NCBI RefSeq assembly: GCF_026151205.1
Contig: NC_087072.1
Location: forward strand, 15,290,169-15,354,168
Length of the DNA: 64,000 nt
Direction: 5' to 3'
From: Bolinopsis microptera
Taxonomy: Eukaryota; Ctenophora; Tentaculata; Lobata; Bolinopsidae
Part shown: positions 1 through 9,874 of the stretch, in pieces
Layout: every line of letters starts with the position of its first letter
Position numbering within the stretch: the first letter of the stretch is position 1
Notes under the pieces: generated by a model
Seen by the model: the letters and a program-made list of their open reading frames with translations, nothing else
Databases searched by the model: none
Told to the model about the DNA's origin: nothing
Translations under genes and position numbers: made by a program

Positions 1-102
1 TCAGCAAATGATTTTAAAATCCATTTTTTATACAGTAAGTAAGAATAGCAGTCGTTAAGCAGTAAAAATGTTAAAATATGTGTACATGATCAGTGTCTAA
101 TA

Positions 103-560
103 TCACATATCATCTTCATCAAATGGGTTTTCGTGCTTGAAATAGTCCATGCTTAAAGCATCAGTGATTTCTAGCTTTATGGAAATCTTTTTTTTATCAA
201 ACTACCCCGGTCCTGCATTTCAGTGTTAACTTTTACAAGCCATTCGGCGTGAAGTGGTTTTATCTTAGACAACTTAAGGTGAACCTTAATCACTTGGAGT
301 TTTCCTAGCACTGTTTCATTACCTCCCCTGAGTAATATGAACTATAACAAAGTCGGACAATGTCCTTGGCAACACGATTTACCGTAATATCTAGAGGCTG
401 GAAAAAGTTTGTCATGTTGGCGGGGACTAACTCATGAACTATGTTGTTGAGTGCCATAATTCCGTTGACTTTTTCCGCCAAGTGACCCTTGAAAACCTCA
501 TGTACTAGTAGAGTTTTCTGTGCCTCTGAAAGACCAAGGAGAACCTTTCCTTCGTTAACT
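103..560 (-). pseudogene. Degenerate DDE-superfamily transposase C-terminus (pogo/Tigger-like)
   Basis: Reading the minus strand from 560 down gives an open stretch with the motifs VPANMTNFFQPLDITVNR and AKDIV, matching the 'QPLD-S-VNK-FK' block of the DDE_1 (pogo/Tigger/jerky) transposase family. After a stop near 318 the reading continues in another frame with KIKPLHAEWLVKVNTEMQ, the helical block that follows in these proteins. It ends with an acidic tail containing NPFDEDDM before a stop at 103-105. Several stops and frame changes make it a dead relic. It is cut off at its 5' side where the LINE fragment begins at about 561-585. The family call rests on motif recognition; the exact subfamily is not decided. 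Confidence 0.6.
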
Positions 561-584
561 TAAGGCACAATAAAGTTCTCATAG

Positions 585-1199
585 TTGAGCCTACATAAAA
601 TGCTCTCTGTTCTGTACGCCTACTGTCAGGAGTGGGGCCTAGTGGTCAACATGTCTAAAACCGCTATCATGGTGTTCAACCGCGCTGGTCGTATACTCAA
701 AGACAGCAAGACCTTCGCTTTTGGTTTAACACCGATCGACTCAGTTCGTGAGTACACGTACCTAGGAATGACTTTCACTCTGACAGGATCCCTGAAGGTC
801 GCACAGTCCAAACTTAGGCAGAAAGGACTTCGGAGTTATTTTTCGCTTAAAAGCATGATAGACTTACGACACATAAGGAAAGAGATAATCTTTAAACTCT
901 TCGATGCACTTATTGTCCCAGTAGTCTCTTATGGATGCCAGATTTGGCTCCCTCAGACATACTTCATGGGTGCCTTCTCATCGGGTAACTTTCCCAACTT
1001 AAAACAGATCCGGCAAGATCCACTAGAAAAACTTCACATCTCGTTTCTCAAGTGGACTCTCAACGTCAATAAACAAACATCAAATGCGGCAATTTGGGGT
1101 GACACAGGACGCTACCCTTTGGCGATAGAGCTATCATCCCAAGTGTATAACTACTGGGAAAGATTAGATAAAATGGAGAAATCTGGATCTAACAGTCTT
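585..1199 (+). pseudogene. 5' half of a LINE ORF2 C-terminal fragment, interrupted by a nested LINE
   Basis: The frame reads the end of a reverse transcriptase: WGLVVNMSKTAIMVF (primer-grip region), EYTYLGMTFT and LIVPVVSYGCQIW, the usual RT-thumb blocks of CR1/L2/Rex-type LINEs. It begins mid-RT and has no proper ATG, so the copy is 5'-truncated. At 1199 the coding sequence breaks off and resumes in the same frame at 7028; the motif NSL bridges to VRHAFKKQ. The six bases AGTCTT at the break are repeated at 7022-7027, so a second LINE inserted here after this one had landed. The remaining codons to 1238 belong to the inserted element. Confidence 0.8.
1194..1199 (+). repeat. Target-site duplication AGTCTT of the nested LINE (left copy)
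   Basis: AGTCTT stands at 1194-1199 and again at 7022-7027 directly after the poly-A tail. Removing 1200-7021 plus one copy restores an open frame through the host LINE. Confidence 0.7.
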
Positions 1200-2059
1200 T
1201 TCCCCCTTTTGTCTGGTTCCGGGCAAAAGACCAGGTAGCTTCGATGAGGCCTGGCATGTGGGTCTGGATGTGCTGGTTGGTGGTTCCCAGTGTGGTGTGT
1301 GCTGAGACTGGGGTGGATGGCTGAAGCCAGGGGACCGCTGTGCTGAGTGGCGAAGCTGGTGGTCGTAACGGAGGCAGTCCACATTGAGCACCCAAGCGAC
1401 GAAAGTCGCTAGGTAGCTCGTGGGGATAGCATCCGGGTCGATAGCTGGCGGCGTTGTCTTAGCATGGCGTGACACTGGGTGTAGGCACTCTGTTCTGGGC
1501 TCGCATGCATCGCGTCAGGGGGCTTGTCGGCTGGGGCGTCTGTCACACGTGTAGGTACTTATTGATTTAAAGTACAGCGGCAGAGTCAATCCTGAGCACT
1601 AGAGCACCACTTATGACTCTGCCCATTTGCTCTGGAGTTACTGCCCAGGACCCAATCCTATCCTGTTTCTCTCACCTATAGTGATTGGTAATGGTGCTTT
1701 ATCCAAAGCAAATGACCTTGCCGTGGTAAGGGGGCTTAATCGGCATCACAAGACCAGCCGAGACTAAGCTGTACTGTTCAGCTGAGCAAAACTGAACGTA
1801 GGTCGCACGTGCCAACCGTCTTCCTTTACCTCATTTGATCCCTTTTTCTTTTGGAGCTCTCACAGCCTTCACTCACACCTGAGCATATAGGGTTTTAGAA
1901 GTTCAGGGTGTGTACTTCAAGGTCGGGCCCTTAATACCGATCATTAGCACCCGTTTTACCTTTACCTTATTAGCGGCATATCATTACTGTCGCGGTAGTA
2001 AAACAAACATCTTTCTACGATTCGCAGAAAGTGTTAAAACTCTCACTAATACACTTGGA
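1200..2059 (+). other. 5' UTR of the nested LINE
   Basis: This GC-richer leader separates the insertion point from the 162-bp repeats. No ORF in it is convincing; short antisense ORFs at 1151-1475 look incidental. It probably holds the internal Pol II promoter expected of a full-length LINE, but no specific motif could be assigned. Confidence 0.5.
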
Positions 2060-2561
2060 CTACAACACCGGATTACCAGTGGAGGAGGCAGGACTGAGCT
2101 GGCCTCGTGTGGGATTGGCACACTTGCGCAGGCTTCACAGCCTTGCTGCGATGGTGCTGGTTCCTATCGGGGCTGTGCTCGTTCAGCAACCACCAAGGAA
2201 TCCACCACTACTACACCTACACTACAACACCGGATTACCAGTGGAGGAGGCGGGACTGAGCCGGCCTCGTGTGGGATTGGCACACTTGCGCAGGCTTCAC
2301 AGCCTTGCTGCGATGGTGCTGGTTCCTATCGGGGCTGTGCTCGTTCAGCAACCACCAAGGAATCCACCACTACTACACCTACACTACAACACCGGATTAC
2401 CAGTGGAGGAGGCGGGATTGAGCCGGCCTCGTGTGGGATTGGCACACTTGCACAGGCTTCACAGCCTTGTTGCGAGGGTGCTGGTTTCAATCGGGGCTGT
2501 GCTCGTTCAGCAACCACCAAGGAATCCACCACTATTACCCCTATACTACAACTCCGGATTT
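2060..2561 (+). repeat. Three tandem copies of a 162-bp unit (plus partial fourth) in the LINE leader/ORF1
   Basis: Copies begin at 2060, 2222 and 2384, each with CTACAACACCGGATTACCAG; a degenerate fourth start is at 2546. The unit is exactly 54 codons, so two plus-strand frames stay open across all copies. In the ORF1 frame each copy encodes a Cys-containing segment (SCGIGT, QPCC, RGCARSATT); in another frame it encodes a Leu/Pro-rich segment. Copies 1 and 2 are nearly identical and copy 3 has several changes. 5' UTR tandem repeats are common in LINEs; coding use is uncertain because the ORF1-frame extension has no ATG before 2573. Confidence 0.85.
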
Positions 2562-2572
2562 ACAAAACAATC

Positions 2573-2998
2573 ATGACTGATAGCGGTAATGAGATGTATC
2601 ACACAGATGAGACATTGATTTTCGCAGAGCGGATCAGGTTTCCTGATTTACGTTTAACATCAGACATTATTGTGATTAAAGGACCTATTTCAACAACATT
2701 GCGCGGGAACGCGCACATAATCTCCCATATACTGATACACAACAACACATTATCTCTCAATCCTACCCCACCGTGGAATAGGATACAGATCACCAACATC
2801 TGGGAGGCAGTGGCTGTGCAGCTACATGAAGGTGGGGGCCCGTCGACGGAGTTTAAACAGAGGCAGCGGATCTGGGTGGATGTCTCACCTTCGGGTGAGA
2901 CATTCTTAGAGAAACACAGTTTTCTCCCGGAAACGCTGGCTGCTGCTATTCGACTTCGACCAGCCCCCCGACACAGTGCCCAATCCAAAAGGTCCTAG
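2573..2998 (+). CDS. LINE ORF1 (141 aa, function unrecognised)
   Basis: The first ATG of this frame is at 2573 and the frame closes at 2998. The protein is short for a LINE ORF1 and shows no CCHC knuckle or RRM that can be recognised. Its C-terminus is basic and Ala/Arg-rich. The same frame is open upstream through the 162-bp repeats to about 1910, so a longer product with a non-AUG start is possible. It overlaps the ORF2 frame (open from 2910), suggesting coupled translation. Confidence 0.5.
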   Translation: MTDSGNEMYHTDETLIFAERIRFPDLRLTSDIIVIKGPISTTLRGNAHIISHILIHNNTLSLNPTPPWNRIQITNIWEAVAVQLHEGGGPSTEFKQRQRIWVDVSPSGETFLEKHSFLPETLAAAIRLRPAPRHSAQSKRS

Positions 2999-5900
2999 TA
3001 CCCGACCGGTGAGGGTAACTGCAGGTGCTGCACGCCACGTCCCCAATACCAAAAAAACAGGTAAAACTCATCATGAATATTACTCTGTTACTCAAATCAA
3101 CCTTAAACGCAAGTACAACGCTTGGAAAACCCTGCTGGTGAACACTCATGGCAGGAAAAATCCTATTGTACTAGCGACTGAACCATACACTAATAACAAA
3201 CACCTAATTCCACCAATAAGCAAAGAACTAACCGAGTATTATTACAAAGTTGGGGACATTAGGCCCCGTGCCGCCATAGTAATACACAAAAACCTAGCTG
3301 AAAAAAGTTGGGAACTATCGCAATTCACAACCCCGGATCAAGTTGCTATTAAGATTCAACTTAGCTCGACAGAAGTAATTCTGGCAGCTTCGTACATGGA
3401 TATTAATGGACCAGCTCCATCCCACGAAACCACACCTTTAGCCAAATACGCTATAGACAACAATATACCACTCATAATAGGCTCTGACACCAACTCCCAA
3501 CACACTCTTTGGGGTAACAGGTTGTGCAATAGAAGAGGAGAGGAACTACTTGATTTCCTCTCGTCGCTAGGGCTCTCCTGTTCCAACAAAGGTTCAACTC
3601 CAACATTCCTCAACTCACGAGGTCATAATTCCATCATTGACCTCACTATTACCAACCAACTGGGGGCTGAACTGATCAGTAACTGGCACGTTAGTGATCT
3701 TTACTCAAACTCCGATCACAGATATATCATGTTCGACATTACTTCTGGTCCCAAAAAAGAACCAAGACAAATACGCCTAGTCAAGAACACTGACTGGGCG
3801 AAATTTGACGAGATTCTTTACAACAACAATGATCTCCACAACACCTGCGTTAACACACCACACGACATTGATCACAAAGTTAACACCATTAATACTGCTC
3901 TCCGAGCGGCCTTCGAGGAGGCATGTCCCATTACTTACATCTCCAGCGCTGTCAGAAAACCACCCTGGCTAACTCGAGAAGTTGAGGAAGCACAGAGGGG
4001 TATAAGACGCAAACTCATCACAGCTCGTCGAATCAAAACTGATGCTTCGTGGCTCGCTCTTAGAGAAAGCAACAAGCAATACAACAAGATCCTGTCCAAC
4101 TCCCAGCGCAATGCGTGGCAGAAATTCTGCGCAGACACAGAATCGGTTAAGGAATCTGGAAGGATGAACAAGATTCTGAAAACCTGTACTGACACCAATA
4201 ACAAACTTGAGGCCGTTTATAAACCAAATGGCGAACTCACCAAAAACGCAGAGGAGACACTGGAGGTCATGACACAAACCCACTTCAAGGAGAGTGTTAC
4301 TGATCCGCCAGTTCCGCCTCTCTGCCCCTTACCCATCTCCACAGACTTACTAGACAAAATCTACAGCCCTGAAAGAATCGAAAAGGCTCTCCTATCCTTC
4401 GATCCCTTGAAGGCTGCAGGACCTGACACTCTAAAACCTATCATATTCCAGAAAGCCTGGGCTCATATCAAAGACATAACAAAAAACATTATGACAAAAA
4501 ACCATGAAACGCAACACATACCAACTTTGTGGAGGGACTCTCTTGGAATCTTTCTCCCTAAGCCTGGAAAAACCGACTACAACAAAGCTAAGTCATTTCG
4601 AACGATCACTCTTTCGCCTGTGATGTTAAAGTTGCAGGAGAAAGTGATCTTATGGCATATGCAACATGACCTCAACATAGCTAATGATATCAACAAACGA
4701 CAATTCGGCTTTAAGAAGGGCTGCTCCACAGAAGCGGCACTTCATAAAGTTACTCACACCATTGAGCGCAGAATAGCCAAGAAAGGATATGTCCTAGGTG
4801 TTTTTCTAGATATAGAGGGCGCCTTCGACAATGTCTCGTTCAAGGCTATCTCTGAAGCAGTCAAGGCTACGAAAGTGGACTTGGCTACAGCGCAGTGGAT
4901 CATCAACATGGTAACCAATCGATTCATCACACTAAATCATAAGGATAAGTCGAGAAGGGTACGGATCAGGCGAGGTTGCCCCCAAGGAGGCATTCTCTCT
5001 CCTTTTCTCTGGAACCTGGTAGTCGACGATCTCCTTTCCTTTACCGCAAAAGACATCCCGGGTTACCTGCAAGCCTTTGCGGATGATCTGTTGTCTCTAG
5101 CGGAAGGGGATGATTTAGACATCATCTGGGACCGAACATGCAAAACTATTAAAACGATAGAAAATTGGTGCAGAACCAAAGAGCTATCTATTAGCGCCCT
5201 TAAAACTCAGATAGTCATGTTTACCTGGAATAGTAAGTGGACTCTAAGACCTATAACAGTTGGCAACAACATTATAGGTCTTTCCAAGTCTGCTAAATTT
5301 CTAGGAGTGACCTTGGACAGCAAACTCAACTTCAATGAACATATCATCAACACCACCAAAAAAGCCACGGCATCCCTCATGCAATGTCGAAGAGCTGTCG
5401 GCCCCACATGGGGTATGAGCCCCAAAACATGCAAATGGATGTACACGGCTGTCATCCGTCCAATCCTATCCTACTGCTGTAGTATATGGATCAGGGCCAC
5501 TCAAACGGACTATAACGCGAAGAAACTCAAACGTGTTCAGGCATTGGCACTCAGAATGATGTCTGGTGCCATGCCAAGCACACCTTTTATCGCATTGAAT
5601 CACCTCACCGACACTTCTGACATCATACTGTTCCTGCAAGGCGAAGCAGCAAAGGGTGCGGCCAGGCTACAAGCTTATGGCAGCCTCACTCTTGAAACTA
5701 TCGCCTTCAGGAAGGGAACTATCAAAAATCATACCACTATCAACAAACAATTCATGGCAGATCTCATTATTCCACCTAGAGCAACGAGAGACCTAACAAC
5801 ACCAACCATGATGCTGGGACGGCACTTCACCGTCACAACTCCTGGAGCCGATAACACTGAATATAGAAATTCACTTCAAAACACCATTGACAACATTACC

Positions 5901-6785
5901 AGTGAAACGATCACCTGCTACACTGACGGGTCACTCACAGACTCAGGATGCGGGGCTGGCTATATCATCACAACTGACAACAATAACACCACCCTTGAAG
6001 AAAGATCATTCAAGCTCCCTGATTATTGCACTGTTTACCAAACAGAGCTCACCGCCATCATTGAAGCTTGCAAATATCTCTCTACCTATACCAACACACA
6101 TATCATCATATGGTCTGACAGTCTCTCATCTATACAAGCTATCTCTGCGCTTTCAACGCGGAGTAGAACTACAAGAGACTGTTACGACTCTCTTAATGCA
6201 CTCGGATCCAACAACACGCTAGAGATACGATGGATTGCAGCACACATCGGATTGTGGGGAAACGAAAAAGCAGATGAGCTGGCCAAGCTTGGTACAACCA
6301 GTGAATCCACTTTGAAGTGTCCAATTCCACAATCCTACATCAAGCGTCAAATCGACAACAAAGTCAACAGACTGAATCAGGAAACTTGGTTAACTGACGG
6401 TCCCAGACACACCAAACTGACACTCGGCCACAAGCATGCCAAAATCATCAAAAACCTCAACACTACACTCAGCAAAAACAGACAAGATTACAGAACTGCA
6501 GTTCACCTCATCACGGGTCACTGCGGCTTAAACAAACACCTTCATACCATTTGCAAATCAAACACCAGTGCTTGTCCTATGTGCGGCGACGGAGAGGAAA
6601 CTGTCTCACACTTCCTTGGACAGTGTCCAGCTATTGCCCAAATTAGAGGTCAATATTTCCAGGACTACTACCTCTCTGTCAATGACATATTCGACAACCA
6701 ACACATCACCACAATTGTCAATTTCGCAAACCGCACCAAACGCTTAATTGTGCCGGAAGAGCTGGATCAGACCGGGGTGACTTAA
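2976..6785 (+). CDS. LINE ORF2 polyprotein: endonuclease, reverse transcriptase, RNase H, zinc knuckle
   Basis: The frame is open from 2910 to 6785; counted from the GTG at 2976 it gives 1269 residues. Domains: EEP endonuclease (VTQINLKRKYNAW near 36, LATEPY near 66, SDTNSQHTLWG near 168, SDHRYIMF near 245); RT (LPKPGKTDYNKAKSFRTI near 527, GCPQGGILSPFLW near 667, AFADDLL near 698); RNase H (CYTDGSLTDSG near 980, QTELTAIIEA, WSDSLSSI near 1045, AAHIGLWGNEKADELA near 1087, keeping the acidic residues); and CPMCGDGEETVSHFLGQC near 1197. It nicks and reverse-transcribes target DNA for element mobility. There is no early in-frame ATG, so synthesis probably depends on frameshifting or reinitiation from ORF1. 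Confidence 0.92.
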   Translation: MPNPKGPSTRPVRVTAGAARHVPNTKKTGKTHHEYYSVTQINLKRKYNAWKTLLVNTHGRKNPIVLATEPYTNNKHLIPPISKELTEYYYKVGDIRPRAAIVIHKNLAEKSWELSQFTTPDQVAIKIQLSSTEVILAASYMDINGPAPSHETTPLAKYAIDNNIPLIIGSDTNSQHTLWGNRLCNRRGEELLDFLSSLGLSCSNKGSTPTFLNSRGHNSIIDLTITNQLGAELISNWHVSDLYSNSDHRYIMFDITSGPKKEPRQIRLVKNTDWAKFDEILYNNNDLHNTCVNTPHDIDHKVNTINTALRAAFEEACPITYISSAVRKPPWLTREVEEAQRGIRRKLITARRIKTDASWLALRESNKQYNKILSNSQRNAWQKFCADTESVKESGRMNKILKTCTDTNNKLEAVYKPNGELTKNAEETLEVMTQTHFKESVTDPPVPPLCPLPISTDLLDKIYSPERIEKALLSFDPLKAAGPDTLKPIIFQKAWAHIKDITKNIMTKNHETQHIPTLWRDSLGIFLPKPGKTDYNKAKSFRTITLSPVMLKLQEKVILWHMQHDLNIANDINKRQFGFKKGCSTEAALHKVTHTIERRIAKKGYVLGVFLDIEGAFDNVSFKAISEAVKATKVDLATAQWIINMVTNRFITLNHKDKSRRVRIRRGCPQGGILSPFLWNLVVDDLLSFTAKDIPGYLQAFADDLLSLAEGDDLDIIWDRTCKTIKTIENWCRTKELSISALKTQIVMFTWNSKWTLRPITVGNNIIGLSKSAKFLGVTLDSKLNFNEHIINTTKKATASLMQCRRAVGPTWGMSPKTCKWMYTAVIRPILSYCCSIWIRATQTDYNAKKLKRVQALALRMMSGAMPSTPFIALNHLTDTSDIILFLQGEAAKGAARLQAYGSLTLETIAFRKGTIKNHTTINKQFMADLIIPPRATRDLTTPTMMLGRHFTVTTPGADNTEYRNSLQNTIDNITSETITCYTDGSLTDSGCGAGYIITTDNNNTTLEERSFKLPDYCTVYQTELTAIIEACKYLSTYTNTHIIIWSDSLSSIQAISALSTRSRTTRDCYDSLNALGSNNTLEIRWIAAHIGLWGNEKADELAKLGTTSESTLKCPIPQSYIKRQIDNKVNRLNQETWLTDGPRHTKLTLGHKHAKIIKNLNTTLSKNRQDYRTAVHLITGHCGLNKHLHTICKSNTSACPMCGDGEETVSHFLGQCPAIAQIRGQYFQDYYLSVNDIFDNQHITTIVNFANRTKRLIVPEELDQTGVT

Positions 6786-7021
6786 AGTATTATTTCATAT
6801 GCTGTCTCGTCTCGTTTTACTTTTCCAAACCCAGCTGGCATTTAAGCGTATCATTTTGACTCATATATCATCTTACACCATCCTCCACCAATCACTCTGA
6901 TTTCACCGGCAACCTTCCCCAAGGTTGCCACACCCCAGAGGTAGGCAGAGCATCTCAATGCTATCCTCTCGTGGGCTATCTCGGCCCAGCCTCTCTTAAA
7001 AAAAAAAAAAAAAAAAAAAAA

Positions 7022-7723
7022 AGTCTTGTGCGACATGCCTTCAAAAAGCAACGCAGCCTCAGTCTTTCTTGGAACACCAACATCGAAACTGCACGGTCGG
7101 TTCTAAACCAACCCAATGGACATCATCTAAAACTCTCACCTTCACAAATCAAAGAAGCGATGCGTTCCAACTTCAGGCAGATATGGAACACTGAGAGATG
7201 GAACAACAAGAAACTGACGTTCTACAACACCATAAAGATGAGTTTTGGCTATGAGCAGTACCTCAATATGAATCTGTCGCACGCTGAATCCAAAAAGCTG
7301 GCTCAATTCAGATCAAGCTCACACAATTTCAATATTGAGACAAGACGTCATGGAACCCACAAAAGAAACCAGATCGTACCTCGGATATGTAAAGCTTGCT
7401 CAACAGAGGACATGGACATGCTCGAAAATTTCGCAGAAATGCCATTCTTCGACCCCATCATCGAAGATGAGGTACACGTCCTCCGGACCTGCTCCCTGTA
7501 TGAAGACTACCGACACCGCTTTAGTCAGAGAGCCAAAACCTGTCTTTTCGCTAACTTAGAGGGGCTATTCAAAGATGCCAGCCTCATAAGAGAGACAGCG
7601 AGGTTCTTGGTGAGAGCAAACAACAGGCGTTTCCCGAAGAAGGAAGTCACTAAGAAGGATCTGCTGAAGTCCAGCTGTAAAGTCCCCGCTACACCTCAAC
7701 AGAACTCCTCTGCGGACACGTGA
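7022..7723 (+). pseudogene. 3' half of the interrupted host LINE ORF2
   Basis: After the target duplication AGTCTT the frame continues the coding sequence that stops at 1199. It carries LAQFRSSSHNFNIETRRHG, then RICKACS and EDEVHVLRTCSLYEDYRHRF, the Cys-Cys-His-Cys tail typical of CR1/L2/Rex-type LINE proteins. A stop follows at 7721-7723. The two halves have no other stop, so this LINE was itself fairly young when it was hit. Confidence 0.75.
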
Positions 7724-8008
7724 CGGTCAAGTCGAGCTTCATTTCATTTCATATCACGATCACCATATCATATCATTTTGGGACATGTTCATGGGAATTA
7801 AATTATTTTATTTGCACTTGTTTCTCTTTCAACAAAAGATGTGACGAAGTTAAATTTTTATGATTTTTAAATTTTTATTTTAAGAAAACTCTTGCACATT
7901 ATTTATTTATTTATTTCTATTATATTGATGTATAGTCAAGACGTGAGTGTTAGGGCTCTCATTGACAAATTTATGTTTAATCCTGTTTAATCCTGTTTAA
8001 TCCTGTTT
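7724..8008 (+). mobile_element. 3' UTR of the host LINE ending in a short tandem repeat
   Basis: AT-rich non-coding sequence follows the ORF and ends in about three copies of TTTAATCCTG (7976-8008). CR1/L2-type LINEs commonly end in short tandem repeats instead of poly-A, so this is the likely 3' end. Confidence 0.55.
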
Positions 8009-8061
8009 ATATATCGTCTCGCTTTATATATAGTAATTATAATTATATATAGTAAGATATC
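8009..8061 (-). repeat. Dispersed terminal motif (possible Helitron-like 5' end)
   Basis: On the minus strand this reads TCTTACTATATATAA, an extra segment, then TATATAAAGCGAGACGATAT. The same motif occurs at 24761-24792 and, diverged, at 45782-45806 on the plus strand. A TC start followed by a TATATATAAA tract resembles 5' ends of many animal Helitrons; no helicase or CTRR end was found. Confidence 0.35.
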
Positions 8062-8735
8062 TATTATACCGGGATCCTGAGCTCTCAGACGTACCTTTTA
8101 AGAAATATCTGAGTGCATTGGTAGGAGCTTTAGGGGGAAGGAATCACCGAGGGTAGTGATCTAGGGATTATTAAAAGTTAGTGTTACTGGGGGTGCTAAG
8201 GTTGATAATTGGTTGAATACAATATTTTATATCAGTAATGGCCGGTTGGATTTAATGAAAAGGGGAATAACATGTCCAGAGAGCTACGGAAATCCACCTG
8301 TAGTGCTATGACAGGCCTTCTTACAGTGTGCAGCTGTTGAATGTTGGCGTCCTCCAGTCTGTGATCTCTGTTCTTAGGAACTGCCCGTTTAGTGTTATCT
8401 CAGCTAGGTGGCAGCGTATCAGGTCTCAAAGGTAGAAAGGTGGTCATAGATCAGACAAGGCTGGTCGGTCGGTTATAGGGTCGCATGTTATCGGTATCTG
8501 TTAGAGGTATGGGTGCAGCCGCAAGGCGGTCTTGTGACGTCTGATGGCTTTGATACGGTATAGTAAGAGTCAGATTCAAATACATATACTTTAATAACGA
8601 TAATGAAGATAACATCTGTCGATATGAAGATAAAATCAACCAAGAAATAGAAAATGGAATACCTGGAGAAATTACTGAGTTTTTAGAATATTGGGTTTTA
8701 GGACTAGATTTAATACCTATGTTGACTAAATTAGG
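8062..8735. other. Intergenic, nothing recognised
   Basis: No coding exon, repeat unit or RNA gene could be supported here. The short ORF at 8451-8639 (minus) has no recognisable content. Confidence 0.5.
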
Positions 8736-8739
8736 CAGG

Positions 8740-9165
8740 ACATAACACTGGCCAGCGCTAGCTGACGATTAATAATAATATCGCAAACATTTTGCACTGG
8801 CCATCGATGGCCAGCGCTAGTCAGCGCTGGCTTGCGCTAGTTATCGAACTGTTTTTTTGGAATAGTTTGAGGCGCTGGCCATCGCAAACTTTCGGGTTCG
8901 ACAATGTCGCATAGCCAGCGACAGCCAGTGCTGGATAATAACGACAACTAGCGCTGGATAGCGACAACTAGCGCTGCCTGGATGGCGACAACTAGCGCTG
9001 GATGGCGACAACTAGCGAACATTTATATTTTGCGCTGGCCAGCGTTTAATGGCGCTAGCTAGCGACAACTAGCGCTGGATGGCGACAACTTGATCGAACT
9101 AGCGCTATCCAGCGCTAGTTTGTAGTTGTCACCATCCAGCGCTAGTTGTCGCGTTTACACTATCG
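8740..9165. repeat. Cluster of AGCGCT-rich palindromic short repeats
   Basis: The words GCTGGCCAGCGCTAG, GGCGACAACTAGCGCTG and their reverse complements recur many times in about 430 bp. The direct part is a short unit (GATGGCGACAACTAGCGCTG) and the ends are inverted, so the region can fold on itself. It abuts a truncated galectin exon at 9177 and probably is the end of a foldback-type element that cut the exon. Confidence 0.7.
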
Positions 9166-9176
9166 CAAAAGAACCT

Positions 9177-9542
9177 ATTGGGGTAAACATTATGCGAGAA
9201 TTTCACCGAGCTAAAGCTGGTTAGTTACAATTTACGATCATTCGGATTAAACCTCGAAAAAGAATAGAACCATGTTATCGATTCTTTAATTCATGACTGA
9301 TGTAATACTAATACCATAATATTAATACCTTGGCTATTATGAGACATGAGTGCTGCGCAGGAAAATCAGGGTAATATAATTTTATAACATTCCACCTCCA
9401 ATTTTTATGAAGCTTTGATATTGGCCAACTCTATCCAGGTTTGCGGGTTGACAAAATAGTTCAGCTAGTAGGCGGCAGCAAAGGCTTCCAGTGGACCATG
9501 ATTGACATTACAGAAGAATTCGCGTATAACTATAGCAACTAA
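9177..9542 (+). pseudogene. Galectin gene 0: truncated third galectin exon and intact last exon
   Basis: 9177-9219 resembles the end of the third galectin exon of genes 1 and 3 (ends GCTG before a GT donor). 9460-9542, after an AG acceptor, encodes VQLVGGSKGFQWTMIDITEE and a short tail to a TAA, homologous to the last galectin exon of the other copies. Upstream exons are absent because the AGCGCT repeat cluster begins directly before. The intron between them resembles the one at 43770-43880. Probably a dead duplicate, or the last exon of a rearranged gene. Confidence 0.65.
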
Positions 9543-9874
9543 GTTAGAGGTCATCCTCCACGTCTAATTTCAGTTTGAAGTTTCATCCTGTCTTCAGCAG
9601 AAAATAACACATTATAAATCTATTGTATAGAACTGATTGCGGTTGCTATGGTGTTCATGGTAACGTAAAAACTTGAGAAGTCACCATTAAACCTTAGAAT
9701 TCTACCAATAACATTTTACAGAATAAAGTTTAGACAAATAGATTAAAAGTTATCCAACAAGAACATCCTCGCCAGACTTTTGAAACCCTGTATAAATCAC
9801 ATTATTGATTATATATCTATATTGAGTAAATTATGACCAATAATAGTTATTATGTTTCAATTATAAAAGTGCAA

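Larger units (their letters stand above)
1200..7021 (+). mobile_element. Full-length non-LTR retrotransposon (I/Nimb/LOA-like, with RNase H)
   Basis: This 5.8-kb element has a long 5' leader with 162-bp tandem repeats, a short ORF1, a long ORF2 (apurinic-type endonuclease, reverse transcriptase, RNase H, terminal zinc knuckle), a 3' UTR of about 210 bp and a 24-nt A tail (6998-7021). It is bounded by the 6-bp duplication AGTCTT and sits inside another LINE. ORF2 has no internal stop over about 1270 codons, so the copy is young. RNase H after RT is typical of the I, Nimb, LOA and Ingi clades; the clade cannot be fixed without a tree. Confidence 0.85.

Noticed and set aside
2031-2576. 181-codon ORF across the 162-bp repeats in a second frame
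   Set aside because: It stays open only because the unit is a multiple of three; the other frame leads into ORF1 and is the better coding candidate.
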